This document shows positions 1-7,519 of a stretch of 64,000 nucleotides of DNA, one piece after another (positions within the stretch are counted from its first letter, which is position 1; each line of letters begins with the position of its first letter). This stretch comes from Qipengyuania marincola (GTDB lineage Bacteria > Pseudomonadota > Alphaproteobacteria > Sphingomonadales > Sphingomonadaceae): the NCBI RefSeq assembly GCF_029688625.1, contig NZ_JARULC010000001.1, forward strand, positions 744,001 through 808,000. The letters run 5' to 3'. A program made the translations under genes and the position numbers. The notes beneath the pieces are model-generated. The model was not told where the DNA came from. It made no database searches and saw only the letters and a list, made by a program, of their open reading frames with translations.

Positions 1-833
1 CCGCTCGTCGCGAGTTCGGGTTCGTAGCCATCCGCCATCATCTGTTCGTATGCAATCTGCTCTATCAGCAATTGGTCGCGAGGTGACAACTGCTTGCGCC
101 AGTTGCTGTCCTGCCGCGCGATCCCCGCGGTTCGCCGTGAGGGGCTCCATTCGTCGGGCTTGGCTTGCGCATCGAGGCCTGCGAATTCGGGCGTGACACC
201 GAGGGCATCAAACGCTTTTGCCAATTCAGCGCGAGGATCGTCGAGCAGGTCCTCATAGCGGATAACGTGGCTGTTGGTGCAGGATCCCGACGTGGTCCAG
301 CGGGAACTGGTTGCGGACGCCTGGCGCCAGATCTCTGCACCGCGAACGATGCTGCGGCCCCAAGAGCGATGCATAGAGTATACGGTCGCGCGCGGATCGC
401 GACGAACGAAAAGGAAAAAACAGTCGGGCCAGGTTTCGGCAATCTTTCGCAGGGCGAAGATATTTTCGGGTGTTTTCTCGCCGATATAAACGACGCCCTC
501 TTCGCTCCCGCCGCCAATTAGGAAGATGAACAGCGCGTCGAGCAAGTCGATGCCGTCCAGCCCATTGAGAGCCTGCGCGAAAGCGGCTTTTCCGGGCCAG
601 CTCCCATCCTGAACCCGCCTCGCACCATAAGCACTGGCACGGAGGAGTTTCTCCATTTCCTGCCAAGTCGCCCCATTGCGCGAAAGTTCGATGAGCTGAG
701 GGAGGACCTGCAATTCATCCTCCAACAGGGCGATGTCGGGCGAACGATTGATAAGGTCGCGCACGAGCGAAGTGCCGCTCCTGGGCGCACCTACCACAAA
801 TAGTTTTCGCGAGCTCGATGGGGACACCGTCAT
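1..833 (-). CDS. Sulfotransferase family protein (3' end outside window)
   Basis: It probably transfers a sulfo group from PAPS to a carbohydrate or other acceptor in the cytoplasm. About 277 residues are visible and the reading frame runs off the left edge. Residues 15-22 read GAPRSGTS, the PAPS 5'-phosphosulfate loop. FVRRDPRATVYSMHRS near residues 142-157 matches the 3'-phosphate binding segment. The ATG at 833 overlaps the glycosyltransferase stop by four bases (ATGA), so the two genes are translationally coupled. That context suggests modification of an extracellular polysaccharide, which is an inference. The acceptor cannot be read from sequence. Confidence 0.82.
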   Translation of the reverse strand, partial: MTVSPSSSRKLFVVGAPRSGTSLVRDLINRSPDIALLEDELQVLPQLIELSRNGATWQEMEKLLRASAYGARRVQDGSWPGKAAFAQALNGLDGIDLLDALFIFLIGGGSEEGVVYIGEKTPENIFALRKIAETWPDCFFLFVRRDPRATVYSMHRSWGRSIVRGAEIWRQASATSSRWTTSGSCTNSHVIRYEDLLDDPRAELAKAFDALGVTPEFAGLDAQAKPDEWSPSRRTAGIARQDSNWRKQLSPRDQLLIEQIAYEQMMADGYEPELATS

Positions 834-1636
834 GTCCCAGCCTGCAGTTTACCGGACTGCCTTCGCAAATGCGTGGTGCCGGCCATGAAAAACCATTGCA
901 CCAGAAGCTTGGCAGAACGCAACAGGCCCAGCTTTTCGACATGGCGGTAGATCATCCACTGATAGCGGATATTCCCAAATTTTTGGGACGAAAGGCTGTC
1001 GGGCCGTACGCGGTACGAGCACAGCGTCTCGGGAACGAGCTCTGCTTTCGGTACCCTCTTCAAAATACGCAGAAACAGGCCGAAGTCTTGCCTCCGTCGA
1101 AGCGCCGGAAAGCCCAGACGCCATTTCGTCTTGCGTCTGTCGTACATAATGCTCGAAGTTCGGATGAAGCAGAACGGAAGTAATTCCGCATAGGTCGCCG
1201 AGGACTTGATTGATCCGCTATGGGAATACGTATTCCCGTTCTCGTCGATGATGTCATAGAGGGTATAAGTGAAGGCGGAGTCATGCGAGTGCATGAAATT
1301 CAACTGCTTTGCCAGTTTTTCGGGATGCCATAGGTCGTCGCTGTCGAGATAGGCGATAAACCGACCTCGAGCGGCCTTGGTGCCGCTATTTCGAGCAGCC
1401 GAGCCTCCACCATTTTTGGCCCTGTAGACGGGGCGAATCCGACTGTCGTTCAAGCGGTTCACCACCGCATGTGGCGGCGTTTCCGACTGATCGTCGACCA
1501 GAATGATTTCGAAGTCGGTAAAACTTTGCGCCAGGACCGACTGGAGAGTTTCGGCCAAGCGTGCGGGATCGTCATTGTACGTCGGTATGATTATCGAAAC
1601 CAAAGGAGGTTTTTCACAGGAAGAATCAGTGGGCAT
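830..1636 (-). CDS. Glycosyltransferase family 2
   Basis: This is a cytoplasmic GT-A fold transferase of 268 residues that probably adds one sugar during surface polysaccharide assembly. The N-terminal half shows the family hallmarks: VSIIIPTYND at about 13-22, ILVDDQS at 45-51 and the metal-binding YLDSDD at 96-101. A longer frame reaches 1696. The ATG at 1636 is preferred because GGAG lies 11 bases before it and homology-like sequence begins just after. It is followed by the sulfotransferase with an ATGA overlap. No membrane segment is evident. Donor and acceptor sugars are unknown. Confidence 0.85.
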   Translation of the reverse strand: MPTDSSCEKPPLVSIIIPTYNDDPARLAETLQSVLAQSFTDFEIILVDDQSETPPHAVVNRLNDSRIRPVYRAKNGGGSAARNSGTKAARGRFIAYLDSDDLWHPEKLAKQLNFMHSHDSAFTYTLYDIIDENGNTYSHSGSIKSSATYAELLPFCFIRTSSIMYDRRKTKWRLGFPALRRRQDFGLFLRILKRVPKAELVPETLCSYRVRPDSLSSQKFGNIRYQWMIYRHVEKLGLLRSAKLLVQWFFMAGTTHLRRQSGKLQAGT

Positions 1637-2051
1637 AGCGCCAAGCGCTCCGGCTCGTATTCTAAGTGGGATCGGGCAGGTGCCTTGGAGTAGCACGCGT
1701 CGATGCTTTGATCACGCGGCTTTGCTGCTCCCGATGGATTCCGTTGGCGACATAGCCGTGCGAAAGGGGGCGCTCCGTTGCGCTCCGCTGCCGCCTCCAG
1801 CGGGAGCCGCAAAGCAGAATTGGACCAGTCTGCACATGAGACGGGGTTTGACCTTGCAATGCGGAGCGATCGAGCTCGGCACGGGCATTTATAACCTGAT
1901 ACGGTGGCTCACCGCAGGCGCTCTCCGTGGGTTTTCAGGACAATGCGCGAGAGAAATTATCGAACGTCTTTAGTCGCCTCAGGGCAAAGTCTGTCGGTTC
2001 ATGTCAGTTCGCATTCACCGAAGTCAGCAGTCGGTCCTGTCAGCAAACACG
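1637..2051. other. Intergenic region without a supported gene
   Basis: This 415-bp stretch separates the terminator of the small exported protein from the glycosyltransferase. Open frames here lack ribosome sites and family-like composition, so I call none of them. It should hold the promoter of the glycosyltransferase-sulfotransferase pair on the minus strand, but I see no convincing -35/-10 pair. Confidence 0.5.
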
Positions 2052-2086
2052 AAAAGGGCCGGCTACGGAAAATCCGCAACCGGCCC
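2052..2086 (-). terminator. Rho-independent terminator of the small exported protein gene
   Basis: Read on the minus strand, a 13-base arm starting GGGCCGG pairs with an arm ending CCGGCCC (plus positions 2056-2086) around an ATTTT loop. A TTTT run follows at 2055-2052. It lies 19 bases after the stop of the gene at 2105. Confidence 0.85.
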
Positions 2087-2104
2087 TCCCGTTGATTTAA
2101 AAAA

Positions 2105-2329
2105 TCAGGGGCTCAGCGGCTCATCGTCGTCATCGTCGGCAGCGATGATGATACCGGCGATGATAGCAACGCCAGCAATGATCGCGATGATCAGGCCGGG
2201 CCCACCAAGCTCGGAGGTTTCCGCGCTCGGCTGCGAGATGCGGTCGACCGCGGGTGCAGCCGAAACAGCGGCCGGCGCAACGGCCAGCGATGCTGCGGCG
2301 GCAGACATCAATACATTCTTCAAAAGCAT
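2105..2329 (-). CDS. Small exported membrane protein with acidic tail
   Basis: The product has 74 residues. A hydrophobic N-terminus with an Ala-rich cleavage region (about 1-25) looks like a signal peptide. A Gly/Ile/Ala helix at about 42-63 could span the membrane. The end is a run of five Asp followed by EPLSP. The ATG at 2329 is chosen over a frame opening at 2494 because AAGGAG sits just upstream and the signal peptide starts there. The gene has its own candidate promoter and a strong terminator, so it is a monocistronic unit inside the polysaccharide locus. I recall similar short proteins in sphingomonads, but no function is known to me. Confidence 0.75.
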   Translation of the reverse strand: MLLKNVLMSAAAASLAVAPAAVSAAPAVDRISQPSAETSELGGPGLIIAIIAGVAIIAGIIIAADDDDDEPLSP

Positions 2330-2411
2330 GCTTTTCTCCTTACTTACTTCAATTCCGTGCGACCACGCGAACCCGAAACAGGGACGCTTACTCACCGCGG
2401 ATTTCAACGGC

Positions 2412-2440
2412 TTGCTAGCCCATGCGATCCCGGTTCGCAA
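2412..2440 (-). promoter_or_regulatory. Candidate promoter of the small exported protein
   Basis: On the minus strand TTGCGA (2440-2435) and TAGCAA (2417-2412) are separated by 17 bases, about 80 bases upstream of the ATG at 2329. The -10 element is imperfect. Confidence 0.3.
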
Positions 2441-2923
2441 CCTCAGACCGCCCTCAAAAAGAAACGGCACAGCCCATTGTCGCAAAAAAGACACAGGGAT
2501 CGACCCTTTAGCGCCATTGAATGGTAAAAAAACACTTAAGTCGGGCCTGAAAAAAGCTGTCGATCAGCACGAACAGCGATATTCATTCATGATATAGCAA
2601 ATTAGAAATGAAAAGCATCTAAGTAAAACCTTGTCGAGATATTGAGAAATCGGTTTTAGCATCACTGATTAAATAAAACGTCAAACAGTTCGTGCGCCCT
2701 AACCACCCGATGATATATGTAAAAAAGGAATTGAAATTCGGGGTCGGTTGCGTACCTTTCATTCCTTGAGGCGCTGCGAAGATGTGCCGATAGGATAAGG
2801 TCACTTCATTTAGCGTAGCCAGCGATATCGAGCGAAAAAGTTGTTGGGCGCATCGCTCCTTGTTGATCGATAGAACCATCGCTGCGATCGAGCCAATTTT
2901 CGGCAAATGCCTCGCATCGCGGC
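2441..2923. other. AT-rich intergenic region
   Basis: This gene-free stretch is visibly richer in A and T than its surroundings, with several T or A runs around 2480-2710. A 95-codon frame on the minus strand at 2619-2906 has no ribosome site or recognisable motif and is not called. No clear hairpin terminator follows the beta-helix gene, whose stop is at 2924. The base composition would fit a foreign junction or a long leader. Confidence 0.45.
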
Positions 2924-4582
2924 CTACTGCGGAGCGACGCTGCGCAAATCGATGGCTTCCGGTGGGCGCTGAATGTTCGCGAGGCGCGTAAAGGCACCGC
3001 CTTGCACGTCAAAGTCAGAAAACACGTAACGCTTCAGCGAACCGAAGTGCATGAGTTCGGGGTAGCTATCCATTGTCGATGAGGCCCAAGCAACATTGCG
3101 CATTTCGAGATCGCGAATCGTCATGTCCGTTTTCCACAGCCTTGCGCCGCGGGGCATGCCGAGCGCCATCATTTCGATGACCTTGATGGAACTTGCCGAA
3201 AACTCCGCACCGAAAACCGAGAACCTGGTGTCGTCCGGGCCACGGTGCCTGACCTGCAATTGGGAAATCTCAGCCTGGCGTTCGCCGGCGAAGCGTATCA
3301 CGGCGCCCTCGCCGGGTGCCTTCATGATCGCAGATAGGTCTCCTTCGATGGACAGGCGCGACAATCGCGCTGGCGCCGCTATGTCGTTTCGCAAGGAAAT
3401 CAGGAAGTTGATGTCGAGTTCAGCGGTTGGGTTCGGTTGTAAATCGGTGAATACGCAGTCTTGTATGTTGCCGCCCGAGATTACCAGCATGCCATCGCAG
3501 GCATAACCGCTGAAAACCGTTCTCTCGACAACCAGATCCGGATTGCGATCCGCGTAGATGAGATGATCGGTGTCGCTGTCCGCAAGCCTGCAATCACGAA
3601 TGGTGACGTTCGGCGCCTCGTTTGCAACGATGCAATTGCGCACGGTGTTGTGGATATAGAGCCGTTCCATGAGGGTTCGAGCGGGAGCGACATAATCCTC
3701 TTTGCGACCTGTCATTCCTAGGTTGATGCCGCCTTGACGCAAGCGATACCGGCGCAGCCGTTGCTTGCCTTTGCTTTTGCCTTCTTGCGGCGCGGCGAGG
3801 TACGCGCGGTAACCATCGGCGTGGTCGCGGCTTTGGCGGGCCGAACCGTCGTACTCAAAGTCGCGAAATTCCGCGGACGAGGCGCCGCTGACTGTCGAGA
3901 GTCCGCGAAAGGCGGCCTCTCTCGGAGACTTGGGATCCCGATTGCGAAGGAGACTGTCAAAGTCCTGAGGATGAGGGATAGTCCGCAATCCAAAACGGCC
4001 CCCTCCGCCGAAAGGGGCCATTCCGCGCAGGACCTGGCCGTCGCCGAGCCAGTTTGCGATGTGATCGTAAAATCCATCCAGCACCGCATCCCGCGCTCCG
4101 CTCTGAAGCATGACCTGCAGGGCTTTGCTGTTGTCTATTCCAGCGCCTTCGCGTGCACCGAACCAGCTTGCGTAGGCAGTGCCGGGAAAGCGGACGCCTC
4201 CATCGACAGACCAGATCCAACTGCCCTGGGGTATGTCGGCTCGTCGCAAAATGCCGCGATTCCAAGCGAGTAGCGAGACATCGAACGCAGCCGCGTTTGC
4301 CGCAACCGCGGGTTCCTTCGCGAGTGACAGCGTCACACCGGGCATGATGCGCAGGACGCCTCCGTCGAAGATCAGGTTTCCGCGAACATATGTATCGTAC
4401 GAGATTGTCCAGATGCCTGGCTCGATCACAAGGCTATCGCCACTGCCTAATGTGTCGAGAGTGGCGGTAAGATCGCCTGTGGAGCCCGCTTGGATGGACC
4501 GGGTCTCGGTATATCGGCCCGTGCCGGTCAGGGCGAGGGTTGCGAGCGCAGCTGCACCATCAAGGAAAGAACGTCGCTGCAG
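2924..4582 (-). CDS. Exported right-handed beta-helix (pectate-lyase-like) protein, putative CTG start
   Basis: The 552-residue product probably folds as a parallel beta-helix. It has many short repeats rich in Asn, Ile and Val, for example NVTIRDC and NPDLVVERTVFSG, as in polysaccharide lyases and surface hydrolases. The only in-frame GTG (4429) would cut into the mature domain. Upstream in frame is CTG at 4582, seven bases after GGGAG, reading (M)QRRSFLDGAAALATLALTG. That is a twin-arginine signal followed by a hydrophobic stretch, and a TAA lies seven codons before the CTG. Export to periplasm or surface is therefore likely. Its place in the locus suggests polymer trimming or processing. 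The substrate is unknown. Confidence 0.75.
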   Translation of the reverse strand: MQRRSFLDGAAALATLALTGTGRYTETRSIQAGSTGDLTATLDTLGSGDSLVIEPGIWTISYDTYVRGNLIFDGGVLRIMPGVTLSLAKEPAVAANAAAFDVSLLAWNRGILRRADIPQGSWIWSVDGGVRFPGTAYASWFGAREGAGIDNSKALQVMLQSGARDAVLDGFYDHIANWLGDGQVLRGMAPFGGGGRFGLRTIPHPQDFDSLLRNRDPKSPREAAFRGLSTVSGASSAEFRDFEYDGSARQSRDHADGYRAYLAAPQEGKSKGKQRLRRYRLRQGGINLGMTGRKEDYVAPARTLMERLYIHNTVRNCIVANEAPNVTIRDCRLADSDTDHLIYADRNPDLVVERTVFSGYACDGMLVISGGNIQDCVFTDLQPNPTAELDINFLISLRNDIAAPARLSRLSIEGDLSAIMKAPGEGAVIRFAGERQAEISQLQVRHRGPDDTRFSVFGAEFSASSIKVIEMMALGMPRGARLWKTDMTIRDLEMRNVAWASSTMDSYPELMHFGSLKRYVFSDFDVQGGAFTRLANIQRPPEAIDLRSVAPQ

Positions 4583-4852
4583 GGTGAACTCCCGAGATTG
4601 CGATTAGAAATCGACGGACCTATGCCTTCGACGCGCACTCCTTTAAGTCAATCTGCCTTTCAATTTCTGGAACGATCGCCGCGGGACAAGGAGCTGGCGG
4701 GAAACGCCGGGCGAATTGAAGGGGATTGGAGGGATCGGGCTTCAGCCGGGGCGGGCGCAATAGACATGTCCCGCACTGGGCGATCACGCCTCAGGGCTGC
4801 ATCAGGAGGTAGACCGCTCGCCAACGCTGCGCCATTATCTCGAAAGTCGTGA
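4583..4852. other. Intergenic leader between tRNA-Val and beta-helix gene
   Basis: There is no supported gene here. It carries the GGGAG ribosome site at 4589-4593 (read on the minus strand) for the putative CTG start and presumably the promoter of the beta-helix gene. A TAA in the same frame at 4603-4605 limits how far upstream that protein can begin. Confidence 0.5.
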
Positions 4853-4927
4853 TGGTGGGCGTAGGAAGGTTCGAACTTCCGACCCCTGCGATGTCAACAC
4901 AGTGCTCTACCACTGAGCTATACGCCC
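4853..4927 (-). tRNA. tRNA-Val (GAC anticodon), CCA encoded
   Basis: The cloverleaf reads completely on the minus strand. The acceptor GGGCGTA pairs with TACGCCC, the D arm is GCTC/GAGC, and the anticodon stem CTGTG/CGCAG encloses a loop with GAC. The T arm is GGAAG-TTCGAAC-CTTCC. The discriminator A and CCA are encoded (4856-4853). It lies between the cpdR-like gene and the polysaccharide genes. Confidence 0.95.
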
Positions 4928-5006
4928 ACTCATCCTACGGCCCCGGGGTCAGGGCAGGGCGGCGCTTTAGCGAGCCTTCACCATGCGCGCAAGGCAAAAT
5001 GAACCA

Positions 5007-5396
5007 CTAAAACTGGGCGTGCACCCGCTCGTCCAGAATGCGCTCCACCTCAAGCACGAGATCGCGCAGATGAAAGGGTTTGGACAGCACTTTTGCATGC
5101 GGCTGTTCGCGGCTGGCCTTGAGCGTCACGGCCGCGAATCCGGTGATGAACATGACCTTCGTATCGGGGCTGATCTCGTTGCATCGCTGCGCCAGCTCGA
5201 TACCGTCCATCTCCGGCATTACGATATCCGAAAGCAGCAGATCATATTGCCGACTTTCGAGCAAGGGTACCGCACTCGTGCCGCGATCGACGGAATCGAC
5301 CTCATATCCTGCAGCCACCAGCGCACGCTCCAGATAGGTGCGCATCGCATTGTCGTCTTCCGCGAGCAGAATCGCCTGTGGCTGGGAGTGGCTCAT
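5007..5396 (-). CDS. cpdR: CpdR-like single-domain response regulator
   Basis: This is a stand-alone receiver domain of 129 residues with no output domain. The acidic pair is at 14-15, the phospho-acceptor Asp at about 57 (LLLSDIVMPEMDG), Thr at about 85 and Lys at about 106 (SKPF). In Caulobacter, unphosphorylated CpdR docks ClpXP substrates at the pole, and CckA-ChpT signals control it. That role is inferred here from similarity. The ATG at 5396 is preferred over 5417 because the domain starts soon after it, although neither has a strong ribosome site. The protein ends HAQF rather than the Ala-Ala reported for Caulobacter. It is divergent from the amidohydrolase gene. Confidence 0.8.
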   Translation of the reverse strand: MSHSQPQAILLAEDDNAMRTYLERALVAAGYEVDSVDRGTSAVPLLESRQYDLLLSDIVMPEMDGIELAQRCNEISPDTKVMFITGFAAVTLKASREQPHAKVLSKPFHLRDLVLEVERILDERVHAQF

Positions 5397-5564
5397 ATCG
5401 GGCGGTGTAACCTGCATCGTTTAAAAAATCATGTAGTCCGACAACCACCCGACGCTTGGAGCCATGACCAGACTGCCGGACGGCGGGCTGTTCATTGCGA
5501 ATGCGGTTGTAGGCTGGCTTTGCACCTCTTACCCTATGGTCGGTACGATTGCGCGAGATCTGGT

Positions 5565-6506
5565 TTGAACGAGAGGTCCTTCGGGAAATACCCGCCTGGT
5601 CAGTCCGGTGGAAGCATCCCCGGTATTGATGGCAGTCATGCTTACACGCTAACGCGGGGTGGGCGTGACGCGCCTCCGATATTGCTCGCGATTCCGCATG
5701 ATGGCCAATTCTACCCTGACGACGTTCTGCAGAGGCTGCGCAAGCCGGAACAACGCCTTCGGCTTGAGGACCGCCATGTCGGCCTGGTTGCGGACCTCGT
5801 GTCAGCGAGTACGCAGCTGAGCGTTCTGCGGGCTCATGCGCCACGCGCAATGATCGACCTCAATCGATCCACGAAGGACATCGACTGGACGATGGTTTCG
5901 GGCGCCGGCGCAACACGGGGCCGAGCGTCGCTTGCCACCTATCGGGCACGCAACGGTCTGGGACTCGTTCCGCGTCGCATTTCCGGACTCGGTGAAATCT
6001 GGCGCGAGCCACTTCGCCACGAGGAGCTGCAGCACCGCATCGAAACGATTTACCGACCCTACCACGACGCGCTTCAATGCGAGCTGGAGCGGCTCCGCGA
6101 TCAGCACGGCGTGGCCCTCCTTCTTGATCTGCACTCCATGCCGCCACTGCGACCGGCTCGATCGGACGGGCCGGCGGCGGAGTTTGTGGTGGGAGACCGC
6201 TTCGGAGCTACGTGCGACGCAGCGTTGGCCGACTCCGTTATGGCTCACCTGCGGACCAAGGGCCGAACCGTATCGCACAATCGCCCGTATTCGGGCGGCT
6301 ATGTCCTTGAGCGGTACGGACAGCCGCGACGGGGAATTCACGCCATACAGCTGGAACTCTGCCGCGGAATGTACCTCGACAGCCGACTTGTGGAGCCAAG
6401 TGCCAGATTGCCCGTGGTTGCTCGCCTCGTCGAAGGCATTGTATGGAGCTTGGGGGAAGAATTACGTTTTCTCGGCCGAGGCTGGTCTGCCCAGGCGGCC
6501 GAATAA
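5565..6506 (+). CDS. N-formylglutamate amidohydrolase family protein
   Basis: The family hydrolyses N-formyl-L-glutamate to glutamate and formate, the last step of one histidine degradation route. No other hut gene is nearby, so the true substrate may differ. The 313-residue product has the family blocks: AIPHDGQFYPDD near the N-terminus, AMIDLNRST, LLLDLHSMPP and the C-terminal HAIQLELCRGMYLD. The open frame extends back to 4983, but that part is antisense to cpdR. TTG at 5565 is the last plausible start before the conserved region. The stop codon overlaps the 3' end of the minus-strand small RNA. Confidence 0.8.
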   Translation: MNERSFGKYPPGQSGGSIPGIDGSHAYTLTRGGRDAPPILLAIPHDGQFYPDDVLQRLRKPEQRLRLEDRHVGLVADLVSASTQLSVLRAHAPRAMIDLNRSTKDIDWTMVSGAGATRGRASLATYRARNGLGLVPRRISGLGEIWREPLRHEELQHRIETIYRPYHDALQCELERLRDQHGVALLLDLHSMPPLRPARSDGPAAEFVVGDRFGATCDAALADSVMAHLRTKGRTVSHNRPYSGGYVLERYGQPRRGIHAIQLELCRGMYLDSRLVEPSARLPVVARLVEGIVWSLGEELRFLGRGWSAQAAE

Positions 6507-6608
6507 AAAACCACCCCGCGTCGAAAGACACAGGGTGGCCAAGGTTCAGGGAGGAAATGCACTCACGTGCATTGTCGGGCAGGCAATGAGGGGGTGCGCC
6601 GCCCGACA
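6502..6608 (-). ncRNA. Candidate trans-acting small RNA with anti-Shine-Dalgarno motifs
   Basis: Read on the minus strand, a roughly 107-nt transcript would form three hairpins. Hairpin 1 (6607-6574) pairs GTCGGGC with GCCCGAC around a loop containing CCCCCTC. Hairpin 2 (6573-6556) is AATGCAC-GTGA-GTGCATT with a GNRA tetraloop. An unpaired linker TCCTCCCT follows. The last hairpin (6538-6511) is a 12-bp stem with a TTTC loop, followed by TTTTTTATT. A promoter fits at 6614-6642. C-rich loops complementary to ribosome sites resemble the alphaproteobacterial alpha-r14/NfeR1 type. Homology to that family is not shown. The RNA lies in the gap downstream of manA. Confidence 0.82.
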
Positions 6609-6613
6609 GATCG

Positions 6614-6642
6614 AAAATGGTTTCGTGAATCCGAAAATTCAA
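6614..6642 (-). promoter_or_regulatory. Sigma-70-type promoter of the small RNA
   Basis: On the minus strand TTGAAT (6642-6637) and CATTTT (6619-6614) are separated by exactly 17 bases. The -10 element lies 6-7 bases before the predicted 5' end of the RNA at 6607-6608. Spacing and position fit well; the -10 hexamer is not perfect. Confidence 0.6.
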
Positions 6643-6691
6643 GAGTGCGCGCGCGAATATTGGCCACCATTCCGGCGCAACTGAAGCCCGC

Positions 6692-7519
6692 TTAACCGAC
6701 GTTTCCCGAGATTGGATCGACCGCTTGCGCGATCAGGGCGCTTCCTTCTCCGGAAAGCGATTGATCATGCGACGAGAGCGCAAGTGCGCACTCGCCGGGC
6801 TTCAACGTCTCCCCGGCGAGATGAATCTCTCCACCGTAAGGTATAACGAGCGCCGGACCCTCATGCAGAGGGGATGGGAAGGGCGAGGTGTCCTTTTTCC
6901 AGAGATAAAGCGTAAAGTGGGGCGATTTTACAACGGGCCCTGCCGCGTTCGTGACCCGGGATTTCAGCTGTTCGGGATACGGTAGGCCTGAGGCAACTTG
7001 CATTCCCTGGTCGAGATGCAACTCGCGCGGTCTCCCGTAGTCGTACAGGCGGAAGGTGATGTCGCTATTCTGCTGCACTTCGATAAGGCTGACGCCCGCA
7101 CCAATTGCATGGACGGTACCGGCCGGGATGTAGAACACATCGCCCGCTTCGACGCGGTGCCAGCTAAGCAGGTCGAGAATTGATCCGTCGAGTGCCGAAC
7201 GGCGCATCCCATCCGGGTCCACCTTGTTCTCGAATCCCGCCGCGATCTCAGCTCCAGGTTCGGCATCGATAATGACCCAGCATTCACTTTTCCCGGTCTT
7301 GCCGAGCCCCATGCTGCGGACTTGCTGGTCGTTCGGATGGGCCTGGACCGAAAGCCGCTCGCTCGTGAAGATATATTTGACCAGAAGGGCGTCGAGCTCG
7401 GGGGGCGGCTCGAACCAGATTTCCCCAATTCGGCTCTGTGGTGCGTGCGCGAAGAAGGACGGAAGGCGTTCGACTCCCCAGATCTTCTCCACAAATCGTT
7501 GGGGTAGCTTCCGGATCAT
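6692..7519 (-). CDS. manA: Mannose-6-phosphate isomerase, class I
   Basis: This cupin-type zinc enzyme interconverts fructose-6-phosphate and mannose-6-phosphate, feeding GDP-mannose synthesis. The 275-residue product shows the class I signatures QAHPND (zinc ligand region), FYIPAGTVHAIG and a C-terminal cupin. It is shorter than the roughly 390-residue E. coli enzyme but typical of the compact alphaproteobacterial form. The start at 7519 gives an ATGA overlap with manC; an ATG at 7531 is less likely. Together the pair replaces the fused bifunctional protein found in many bacteria. A phosphomannomutase is not visible in the window. Confidence 0.88.
   Translation of the reverse strand: MIRKLPQRFVEKIWGVERLPSFFAHAPQSRIGEIWFEPPPELDALLVKYIFTSERLSVQAHPNDQQVRSMGLGKTGKSECWVIIDAEPGAEIAAGFENKVDPDGMRRSALDGSILDLLSWHRVEAGDVFYIPAGTVHAIGAGVSLIEVQQNSDITFRLYDYGRPRELHLDQGMQVASGLPYPEQLKSRVTNAAGPVVKSPHFTLYLWKKDTSPFPSPLHEGPALVIPYGGEIHLAGETLKPGECALALSSHDQSLSGEGSALIAQAVDPISGNVG

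Noticed and set aside
2619..2906. 95-codon minus-strand frame in the AT-rich region
   Set aside because: No ribosome site, no signal peptide and no recognisable composition; AT-rich non-coding sequence explains it.
4983..5564. N-terminal extension of the amidohydrolase frame
   Set aside because: It is antisense to the CpdR-like gene and shows no family similarity; the conserved domain begins after TTG 5565.
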